A stretch of 38,178 nucleotides of DNA from the NCBI GenBank assembly GCA_017448965.1, contig JAFSKK010000054.1, positions 1 through 38,178 of the forward strand, read 5' to 3'. The notes under the pieces were generated by a model. That model was not told the DNA's origin. It saw only the letters and a program-made list of their open reading frames with translations, and ran no database searches. This DNA comes from Bacteroidaceae bacterium. Lineage in GTDB: Bacteria; Bacteroidota; Bacteroidia; Bacteroidales; Bacteroidaceae. The stretch's first letter is position 1. The number at the start of each line of letters is the position of its first letter. This document shows positions 1 to 6,186 of this stretch, one piece after another. Both the position numbers and the translations under genes were made by a program.

Positions 1-1
1 G

Positions 2-217
2 AAAAAATCACTTACAAAATGTCAATTTCAAAGTTCCTATTATTGATGAAATCGGTTTTCAGAACTTACATTTGTTCCGTTTGTGGATGATTTCTCCAAC
101 AAAAAGTTAGACAATTTTTCTAATGACCGATTTGGGATAAATATAGAGTTTACAACTTTCGGAAGTTACTGGTTCTTTGCGAGCAAAGCGCTACGCGATG
201 GCGCTCAGGAGTTATAG
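2..217 (+). pseudogene. Possible 3' remnant of a protein gene (frame-disrupted)
   Basis: From about position 50 to the TAG at 215-217 one frame reads as plausible protein (…FVPFVDDFSNKKLDN…FGSYWFFASKALRDGAQEL-stop). The 5' part of the window continues this only in another frame (…NVNFKVPIIDEIGFQ…), with TGA codons at 44-49 in the first frame. This could be the frameshifted tail of a gene that begins outside the window. The family is not recognised. The last codons run into the inverted repeat at 208-298, so the end of the gene may have been altered by that repeat. It could equally be a chance reading of non-coding DNA. Confidence 0.25.
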
Positions 218-316
218 GAGTTAAAGCCTATACCTCTGTCAACAGTGGAGAGGAGTTTTCACGCCAGCATTACATTCGGCTTTAACTCCTCTAACTCCTT
301 TAACTCCTTTAACTCC
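208..316. repeat. Inverted repeat with a 9-bp TAACTCCTT-type tandem tract
   Basis: A 21-bp arm at 208-228 (GGAGTTATAGGAGTTAAAGC plus one base) pairs with 278-298 with a single mismatch. The right arm continues as four copies of TAACTCC at 283, 292, 301 and 310, a strict 9-bp period. It could form a long hairpin downstream of the possible gene remnant. There is no T-run typical of an intrinsic terminator. I have the impression that such GGAGTTAAA-type repeats are common between Bacteroidales genes, but this was not checked. Confidence 0.6.
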
Positions 317-487
317 AAGAAAGTGGAGCTAGCTAAACTTAAATATAGTGTTTAATTTTGACTTCTCACAATTGATTTTGGAACTGTAACACTGTAACAG
401 TTTGTTGTCCCATTGTCTTCCGACTTCCATTGCCACATATTACTCTGTTGAAGAACCACCAACACGACACCTCCATCACCACAAAAT

Positions 488-552
488 CGGTGTGACTCAC
501 ACCGAGGGGGTCGGTCTGACTCAGACCGAGGGTGGCGGTGTGACTCACACCG
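488..552. repeat. Array 1: three 17-bp palindromes, 24-bp period
   Basis: CGGTGTGACTCACACCG at 488-504, CGGTCTGACTCAGACCG at 512-528 and CGGTGTGACTCACACCG at 536-552. The starts are exactly 24 bp apart and the 7-bp spacers are purine-rich (AGGGGGT, AGGGTGG). The middle unit carries compensating changes on both arms (GTGTG to GTCTG, CACAC to CAGAC), so the palindrome itself is conserved. Motifs resembling GAGGCAGTGGAAG follow on the right, as they do beside the array at 19587. The array lies about 135 bp upstream of a strong promoter. Confidence 0.8.
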
Positions 553-687
553 TTTCTGAGGTAGTGGAAGCATCGAAAAGGAGGCAGTGGAAGTGTCAAT
601 CGGGAGGAAACGCCACACTCGTCTGCACAGTTCTTTCATCCTGCCACATCTGCACCATACAGAAAACAACATTTTTCCCAAGAATAG

Positions 688-718
688 TTGTTCGGTTCAA
701 AAATCTTTCGTACTTTTG
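688..718 (+). promoter_or_regulatory. Bacteroidetes-type promoter
   Basis: TTG at 688-690, 20 bp of spacer, then TACTTTTG at 711-718, matching the Bacteroidetes consensus (TTTG around -33, TAnnTTTG around -7). Transcription would begin near 725 and run into the structured segment and then the methyltransferase gene at 1224. The surrounding sequence resembles the promoter at 19764-19794, which follows another palindrome array. Confidence 0.75.
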
Positions 719-724
719 CAACTG

Positions 725-1000
725 CATCTGCCCAGATAGCGCTACCCGATGCGAGGGAACAGCCGATGGGTGGAGCACTACATATTAAAAGGCGTTACTG
801 ACGCTTTGTTTTTGGGTAATCGAACTACCACATCTCGATTTGGAATCAAAAACAACGTGGGGTAACTGCCACGGGGTGTATTATATACTCTCCGTAGTGT
901 GCTGTGAGGGTTGTGTGCCCTCAAGCACACTTTACGGGTGTCTATATACTCCAACGTGGGTGTTTCTCTGTCTGTTTATTCCAATTGGCTGTGGTAGGCC
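725..1000 (+). ncRNA. Candidate structured RNA or long leader
   Basis: Several stems can be drawn: ATCGA 819-823 with TCGAT 835-839; CGTGG 856-860 with CCACG 869-873; and a long hairpin 892-937 in which CCGTA, GTGTGCT and TGAGGG pair with CCCTCA, AGCACAC and TACGG. The hairpin is bracketed by near-repeats GGTGTATTATATACTC (875-890) and GGTGTCTATATACTCC (937-952), and CAACGTGGG-like sequence occurs on both sides. A strong promoter ends at 718 and no convincing ORF is present, so this is probably a small RNA or an approximately 500-nt leader of the methyltransferase gene. I do not recognise the RNA family. The remainder, 1000-1223, shows nothing clear. Confidence 0.5.
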
Positions 1001-1223
1001 AGATTACTGAACGGGCAGAAGTAAAGCACCCACGTCTTTTGTATGTTAGGAAAAGACTTGTTTTTTCATACCGTTTTAGAGTGCTTGGCGGAATGTTTGA
1101 ATAAAAAAGGCTAGGTACGGGAAACATTCTTAAATATTGAAGACATTAATAAGATTCTGTCCGAAGTATTCATCCCGCGTCCTATTTCTTGGCAAATAAT
1201 CAAACAAAATAACCTAAAGTGGC

Positions 1224-2216
1224 ATGAAAGTAATTAGTCTTTTTAGTGGCTGTGGTGGGCTTGACCTTGGGTTTGAAAAAGCGGGATTTGAGATTCCAAT
1301 TGCAAATGAGTTTGATCCCTCTATCTATGAGACATTCAGAGTGAATCATCCCAAGACAAGATTAATTGAGGGAGATATTCGTAACATATCAGAAGACGAT
1401 TTCCCTCAGGATGTAGACGGTATCATTGGTGGCCCGCCTTGCCAATCTTGGTCTGAAGCAGGATCTTTACGAGGTATAGAAGATCAACGGGGACAGTTAT
1501 TCTTTGATTATATTAGAGTGTTGAGGAAAACTCAACCAAAGTTTTTCCTGGCTGAAAATGTTAGTGGAATGCTTGCTAATAGACACTCCGACGCGGTCAA
1601 GAACATATTGAAACTATTCGAAGAAAGTAATTATTATGTAACGCTAACTCTTGTCAACGCTAAGGATTATGGTGTGGCACAAGAACGGAAAAGGGTTTTC
1701 TATATTGGATTTAGAAAGGATCTGAATGTGAAGTTTACGTTTCCGGAAGGTTCCACAAGAGATGATAACAAGAAGTTGACTTTGAGGGATGTTATATGGG
1801 ATTTGCAATTTTCTGCGGTTCCTTCTGACCAGCATAATAACCATAATCCTATCGCCATTAACAACAATGAGTATTTCACAGGTGCATATTCTCCGATTTT
1901 CATGAGTCGTAATCGTGTGAAGTCTTGGGATGAACAAGCGTTTACGGTGCAGGCTTCTGGGCGTCAATGCCAATTGCATCCCCAAGCACCTAAAATGGTG
2001 AAGTTCGGAAAGAATGATTGCCGCTTTGTTGCGGGGGAAGAAAATTTGTATCGTCGCATGACCATTAGAGAAGTTGCACGAATACAGGGATTTCCTGATA
2101 ACTTTAAGTTTGTGTATAAAAACACGAATGACGCTTACAAGATGATAGGCAATGCAGTTCCTGTTAATCTAGCATATGAAATCGCAATGGCAATAAAAGA
2201 AGCTTTGAATGAGTAA
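1224..2216 (+). CDS. DNA (cytosine-5)-methyltransferase, M.HaeIII-like
   Basis: This 330-residue protein methylates the C5 of cytosine using S-adenosylmethionine. Motif I ([11 protein letters not shown]) is at residues 7-17, the catalytic PCQ loop (GGPPCQSW) has Cys73, motif VI is ENV, motif VIII is QERKRV, and motif X is GNAVP. Sequence and length match M.HaeIII as I remember it, including the target-recognition stretch [14 protein letters not shown], so GGCC is the inferred target with methylation of the inner C. The start ATG at 1224 matches the family N-terminus (M-x-x-ISLFSG). Its end overlaps the endonuclease start by 8 bp. The gene looks more AT-rich than the genes downstream, consistent with horizontal gain. 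It should protect DNA even though the linked endonuclease is interrupted. Confidence 0.93.
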   Translation: MKVISLFSGCGGLDLGFEKAGFEIPIANEFDPSIYETFRVNHPKTRLIEGDIRNISEDDFPQDVDGIIGGPPCQSWSEAGSLRGIEDQRGQLFFDYIRVLRKTQPKFFLAENVSGMLANRHSDAVKNILKLFEESNYYVTLTLVNAKDYGVAQERKRVFYIGFRKDLNVKFTFPEGSTRDDNKKLTLRDVIWDLQFSAVPSDQHNNHNPIAINNNEYFTGAYSPIFMSRNRVKSWDEQAFTVQASGRQCQLHPQAPKMVKFGKNDCRFVAGEENLYRRMTIREVARIQGFPDNFKFVYKNTNDAYKMIGNAVPVNLAYEIAMAIKEALNE

Positions 2217-3165
2217 CAAAAGTAATGATCAAGGAAGAGCGTATGAGTATATCACTCTGATGACGCTATATGCTGAAATCTCGAAAGTAAGAGATGTACA
2301 GATAATCAAGAATAGTAGTTTGTTAGCTGCTCAGAGTGCATGGGATAAGATGGACGATAGCATAAAAGCGTTGCTTTCGCTTAGTGCACAGTCTTTTATC
2401 CCTACAATCTTTGAACTGGAACCTCTTATCCTTGAAGAGGAAGGGGATGTGGTGGAATTGCTTATTCAGAAAGATGAGTAAGGAGAAAAAGGCGATGTGA
2501 GGGATATTTTGATAGTACGAAGTGGCATTCAGTGGGAAATAGGACTTAGTATGAAACATAACCACTTCGCAGTCAAGCATAGTAGATTGTCTGATAAGAT
2601 TGACTTTGGGGAGAAATGGTATGGACATCCTTGTTCCCAGAAATATTGGGATACGGTTCTTCCAATTTTTGAAAATCTTCGTGCAGCAAAAAGTCGCGGA
2701 ATGTCATGGAACGAATTAACAGCAAAGGCATCCAAAGTGTATTTGCCTTTGTTGAATGCTTTTATGGATGAGCTGGGTGAGTCCTATGACAAGCACAAGG
2801 ATTTGCCAAGGAGAATGGTGGAATATCTATTGGGTGAGTATGATTTCTATAAGATTGTTAGTATAGATCATAGGAGGTCTACCCTTATTAATGCTTTCAA
2901 CTTGCATGGGACATTGAACAAGGATGGCAAAATGACAAAATCAAGCATCAGCCTCCCCATTGCATCATTGCCAACTCGTATTGTGAGCTTGCAATTGAAA
3001 CCTGATAGTGATAATACTGTGGAATTGTATATGGATGGCGGATGGCAGTTTAGTTTTCGAATACATAATGCATCTACAATGATTGAACCAAGCTTGAAGT
3101 TTGATATACAGATTATAGGAATGCCTGCTACCATTATCACGATAGATTGCAAATGGAGAAGATGA
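2209..3165 (+). pseudogene. HaeIII-family type II restriction endonuclease, split by an in-frame stop
   Basis: The first part (ATG 2209, 90 residues, [15 protein letters not shown]…) ends at TAA 2479-2481. The same frame then continues through GEKGDVRDILIVR…WEIGLSMKHNHFAVKHSRLS…to TGA at 3163-3165. Read through the stop, it gives about 318 residues closely resembling R.HaeIII as remembered, which cuts GGCC. Codon 91 is therefore a nonsense mutation and not a frameshift: the two halves differ by 288 bases, a multiple of three. The stop lies just before the likely catalytic D…ExxLxxK region. A GTG at 2497 could restart translation of a 222-residue C-terminal piece. The enzyme is probably inactive unless the stop is read through or the two pieces assemble. 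The rest of the frame is intact, so the mutation looks recent. Confidence 0.88.
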
Positions 3166-4529
3166 AAATAATTTCCTTGTTTTCGGGATGTGGTGGTCTT
3201 GATTTGGGATTCAAAAACGCTGGATTTGATGTAATATGGGCTAATGAATATGATACCACAATACATCCCACATATAGATTGAATCATCCTCAGACAGAAC
3301 TCTGTACAAAAGACATACGAGATGTTTGTTCTGCTGATATTCCTGACTGTGATGGCATCATAGGTGGTCCTCCATGTCAGTCATGGAGTCTTGGCGGAAA
3401 GGGACTTGGATTAGAAGATGATCGTGGGAAACTTATGTATGAATACATTAGGATAGTCAGCGAGAAAGCACCCAAGTTTTTTCTCATGGAAAATGTTCCA
3501 GGAATGCTGACGTCACGTCATCAACAGGCTTTTACGCATTTTGTCAAGCTTTTTCAGAGTGCTGGTTATAATGTTAAATACGAACTGATAAATGCAGCAG
3601 ATTTCAAAATCCCTCAAGAACGGCTGAGATTGATCATCGTGGGCATCAGAAAGGATGTAGATGTTGAATACTTGTTCCCATCGAAGACGAGCGGTAAAAG
3701 AATCACTCTATTTCAGGCTATAGGTGATTTGAATATGGTTCCAAGAGCATACAATAAAGAGAACGTAGGAAAATCTGATGGCATGCTTCTCAATCATGAT
3801 TATTTTACTGGGGCATTTGATTCTAAATATATGGCAAGAAACAGGGTGAGAGGGTGGAGCGAGTTGTCATTTACCATCCAAGCTCAGGCAAAAAATGCAC
3901 CCTTGCATCCTCAAGCTCCTAAGATGCTCTATGTTTCTCAGAATGTCAGAAAGTTTGTTCCTGGTTACGAAAGTCTGTATAGACGTTTAAGTGTAAGAGA
4001 ATGTGCAAGAATACAGACATTTCCAGATGACTTTAGATTCGAATACAAGCATGTTGAAGATGGCTATAAGATGGTAGGAAATGCTGTACCTCCTCGTTTG
4101 GCATATTACTTGGGTATGTCTGTAAAGAGATGTTTTGAAGCGTTCCCGTTTATTCAACAAGAAGCCTTGGCATTGATTGGATATGTAAAAAGTGATGCGG
4201 ATTTTGGGACTATTAGAAAAGAAATGGTGTATTATGTTCGAGGAGGCAACAGGACTGGTGCAATACAATACGGACAATTGGTTAAACCAATAAAGTGGTT
4301 GTTGTTGCACCGTAAAACAAAGTGTGTATTATATGAATTGGCGTCCAGCAAAGCTATAGCATGTGAGAAGAAGGAACTCGTTCAGATGGGCTTTAAACCA
4401 AAAGGGAATGAGTATTGGCTTTTCAAGTTGGAAAAGGAAATTGAAGAAGAGGATATACGGACTTTAATTCTTAAGCAGGTTTCACGTCTGGGAAAGTCTC
4501 CTCAAATTGTGTCAATACATAAAAAGTAA
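3162..4529 (+). CDS. Second DNA (cytosine-5)-methyltransferase with C-terminal extension
   Basis: The chosen start is ATG 3162, whose ATGA overlaps the endonuclease stop and gives [12 protein letters not shown], aligned with the first methyltransferase; ATG 3153 is possible. The product has 455 residues. Motif I is [11 protein letters not shown], the catalytic loop is GGPPCQSW (Cys72), motif VI is ENV, motif VIII is QERLRL, and motif X is GNAVP. The region before motif IX reads IQAQAKNAPLHPQAP where the HaeIII-type enzyme has [15 protein letters not shown], so the recognition sequence may differ from GGCC. About 115 extra residues after the methyltransferase core (from about residue 340, ending in charged helices) have no family I recognise. 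Two C5-methyltransferases flanking one endonuclease is not the simplest HaeIII arrangement. Confidence 0.92.
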   Translation: MKIISLFSGCGGLDLGFKNAGFDVIWANEYDTTIHPTYRLNHPQTELCTKDIRDVCSADIPDCDGIIGGPPCQSWSLGGKGLGLEDDRGKLMYEYIRIVSEKAPKFFLMENVPGMLTSRHQQAFTHFVKLFQSAGYNVKYELINAADFKIPQERLRLIIVGIRKDVDVEYLFPSKTSGKRITLFQAIGDLNMVPRAYNKENVGKSDGMLLNHDYFTGAFDSKYMARNRVRGWSELSFTIQAQAKNAPLHPQAPKMLYVSQNVRKFVPGYESLYRRLSVRECARIQTFPDDFRFEYKHVEDGYKMVGNAVPPRLAYYLGMSVKRCFEAFPFIQQEALALIGYVKSDADFGTIRKEMVYYVRGGNRTGAIQYGQLVKPIKWLLLHRKTKCVLYELASSKAIACEKKELVQMGFKPKGNEYWLFKLEKEIEEEDIRTLILKQVSRLGKSPQIVSIHKK

Positions 4530-4561
4530 GCTTGATACTTTTTCTTTTATACTAAAAACAG

Positions 4562-4569
4562 TACTTTTG
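4562..4569 (+). promoter_or_regulatory. -7 element upstream of the small gene at 4594
   Basis: TACTTTTG fits the TAnnTTTG -7 consensus and lies 24 bp before the ATG at 4594. The nearest upstream TTG (4532-4534) is 27 bp away, longer than the usual 19-21, so the -33 box is poor. Confidence 0.45.
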
Positions 4570-4593
4570 CATCAATAAAAGCCATATTGTTTC

Positions 4594-4860
4594 ATGCAAG
4601 AGTCACATCTTTATACATATAATTATTGTGGAAAGGACTATTTAATAGCAGAAATTCCAGATGTTTTTACACATCAGGATGGTAAATTCATTTTGATAGG
4701 TCCGCAATCTCTAAACAAAGTTCTATATAATGACGAGGATGGATATACGGATAAAAAAGCTCTGCGTGTGGATGAGCAGATCTATGCATTCGTGGATGAC
4801 ACTTTCTTCAAACTTCCCCTTGATCAGTTTATAGATAGAATCAAACGGTTACTTGATTGA
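4594..4860 (+). CDS. Hypothetical small protein next to the R-M island
   Basis: An 88-residue protein (MQESHLYTYNYCGKDYLIAE…) of mixed α/β character, acidic, with no signal peptide, membrane segment or recognisable motif. It follows the second methyltransferase by 64 bp on the same strand and is preceded by a TACTTTTG -7 element, so it may have its own promoter. Base composition resembles the R-M island and not the later genes. It could be cargo of the island or an ordinary small protein; the sequence does not indicate a function. Confidence 0.6.
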   Translation: MQESHLYTYNYCGKDYLIAEIPDVFTHQDGKFILIGPQSLNKVLYNDEDGYTDKKALRVDEQIYAFVDDTFFKLPLDQFIDRIKRLLD

Positions 4861-4921
4861 CTTTCTTCAAAGTTGTCAGTACAAGAGAACCTTCCTAAAG
4901 AATTTCTCTCGCTTAAAGCAG

Positions 4922-5007
4922 GCTCTACCCAGCTCCTAGCCATACTCAAAAGGCTGGTTGGAGCAGCCTGGGAGCTGGGTAGGAGCTGGCTACAAGCTGG
5001 GTAGAGC
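4922..5007. repeat. Nested inverted/direct repeats (AGCTGGGTAG family)
   Basis: GCTCTACCCAGCT at 4922-4934 pairs perfectly with AGCTGGGTAGAGC at 4995-5007. CCAGCTCCTAGCC (4929-4941) can instead pair with GGGTAGGAGCTGG (4977-4989) with one mismatch, so two alternative hairpins are possible. GAGCTGGGTAG and AAGCTGGGTAG are direct copies. There is no gene between 4861 and 5405 that I would defend. Confidence 0.6.
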
Positions 5008-5138
5008 GAAGGAAATAGGGATATCCCTTGGATATTCCTACCATTGCCGAATGATATTCCTACGATATTGACTTGCGTCGAACCTGCTCTCGCTCTGGAT
5101 TCTGAAAGCTGGTTTTCTACTCATCTCGCTTACTCGCA

Positions 5139-5207
5139 GCTTACGACAACGCTTCGCGAAGCGTAAATCTCCGTAAGCATAGCGTAGGTATAGCGTAACC
5201 ATAGCGT
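5139..5207. repeat. Palindrome plus 11-bp-period ATAGCGT tract
   Basis: A perfect 16-bp palindrome ACGCTTCGCGAAGCGT (5149-5164) sits inside an outer inverted repeat GCTTACG (5139-5145) / CGTAAGC (5172-5178). It is followed by three ATAGCGT copies at 5179, 5190 and 5201, an exact 11-bp period, about one helical turn. Function unknown. The ORF that can be drawn over it on the minus strand looks like a by-product of the repeats. Confidence 0.55.
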
Positions 5208-5350
5208 CTGCTTGTCCTCTTCTTTCGCCCTTCTTCACCTCTTAGTGCCCTCTGCTACTCATTTACAATCACTAGGGACAGTTTTTTCGATTCGCTGATG
5301 AAGAAGAAATAAATACACACGATAATAAATTCTTAAAATACTTCCCGCTC

Positions 5351-5384
5351 TTTGCAATAAGGAGCGGAATTTTTAGTACATTTG
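5351..5384 (+). promoter_or_regulatory. Promoter of the NUDIX gene
   Basis: TTTG at 5351-5354 and TACATTTG at 5377-5384, with a 22-bp spacer that is slightly long. The predicted start near 5391 leaves about 15 nt of leader before ATG 5406. This supports the 5406 start over the upstream TTG at 5382, which lies inside the -7 box. Confidence 0.6.
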
Positions 5385-5405
5385 CAGTCTGAATTTGACA
5401 ATAAT

Positions 5406-5837
5406 ATGGAATATACCTATCAATATCCAAGACCTGCTGTCACCGCTGACTGCGTGGTGATGACAAAAGAGGAGAAGCCGAAGGTTCTCCTGATTGAGCG
5501 TGGCTTTGAGCCGTTTAAGGGTTGCTGGGCCTTCCCTGGCGGATTCATGAATATGGATGAAACCACCGAACAGTGCGCCATCCGTGAGCTGGAGGAAGAA
5601 ACAGGGTTGAAGGTGTCGAAGATGCAGCAGATTGGAGCTTACTCCAAGGTTGATCGCGACCCAAGAGGCAGAACAATCACTGTCGCTTATCTCGCTATCG
5701 TTGATACGCCTATCGTAGTCATAGGTCAGGATGATGCAGCAAAAGCTCAATGGTTTCCCATCGATGCGCTGCCTCCATTGGCATTCGACCACAACGACAT
5801 CATGGATGATGCAATTAAATTGTATCAGGAAAGGTAA
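5406..5837 (+). CDS. NUDIX hydrolase
   Basis: A 143-residue cytoplasmic hydrolase of nucleoside-diphosphate-linked compounds (X-ppN). The complete NUDIX box GGFMNMDETTEQCAIRELEE followed by ETGL fits GX5EX7REUXEEXGU, with the Glu residues that bind Mg2+. The N-terminal MEYTYQYPRPAVTADCVVM strand is typical of MutT/ADP-ribose-pyrophosphatase-like members. The substrate cannot be read from the sequence: oxidised nucleotides, ADP-ribose and others are possible. It is a single gene with its own promoter, and the length is normal for the family. Start ATG 5406 was chosen because the upstream in-frame TTG lies in the promoter. Confidence 0.9.
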   Translation: MEYTYQYPRPAVTADCVVMTKEEKPKVLLIERGFEPFKGCWAFPGGFMNMDETTEQCAIRELEEETGLKVSKMQQIGAYSKVDRDPRGRTITVAYLAIVDTPIVVIGQDDAAKAQWFPIDALPPLAFDHNDIMDDAIKLYQER

Positions 5838-5871
5838 AAAGACATAGGGACTGGCACAAGTCTTTCAATAG

Positions 5872-5902
5872 AACCTCCGTTGCGATTAATAGGCAACGGG
5901 GG
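5872..5902. terminator. Hairpin after the NUDIX gene
   Basis: An approximately 11-bp stem between ACCTCCGTTGC and GCAACGGGGGGT closes over a short loop, 35 bp past the NUDIX stop. There is no T-run, so termination is uncertain. The rest of 5903-6186 holds only a possible -7 element, TAAATTTG at 6098-6105, for the next gene. Confidence 0.4.
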
Positions 5903-6186
5903 GTAATGTGTTAATGGCGGAATGTATAATTAGGTGGCAACAACAGTGCTTTTTTGTCCGTGTAATCAGTCTCATCTGTGGCGATGTTCATGAAATGTGT
6001 ACGGGAAAGGTTGGTTTTGACTCTTTGGAGTGATGCTGGTAACGTTTTGTGTGTATATGTGTAACATTTGTGTGTGCTGTTTTGGGGGATTTTGGGGTAA
6101 ATTTGCAACTGGTTTTGGAATCGTCTGAGACCTATTTTTACAAATACCTATACATTAAACAACACTTAAAAACTTTACCAAAACAA

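Noticed and set aside
488-552. CRISPR array
   Set aside because: Only three units, each a full palindrome, with 7-bp spacers. No cas genes in the window. The same reasoning holds for the arrays at 19587 and 32264.
402-788. 128-codon open frame across array 1
   Set aside because: Its sequence is mainly translation of the palindromes (GVTHTEGVGLTQTEG…), and a promoter lies inside it.
725-1000. tRNA or known RNA family
   Set aside because: No cloverleaf, no T-loop GGTTCGA-type sequence and no tmRNA or SRP signature that I can recognise, so it is left unnamed.
2481-2497. Frameshift in the HaeIII-like gene
   Set aside because: The two parts are in the same frame (288 bp between the starts), so the break is a nonsense codon.
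5038-5238. 66-codon minus-strand ORF
   Set aside because: Overlaps the palindrome and the ATAGCGT tract; low complexity, no start signal.
6049-6186. N-terminal extension of the GH5 protein
   Set aside because: It would bury the signal peptide. ATG 6187 gives a standard one.
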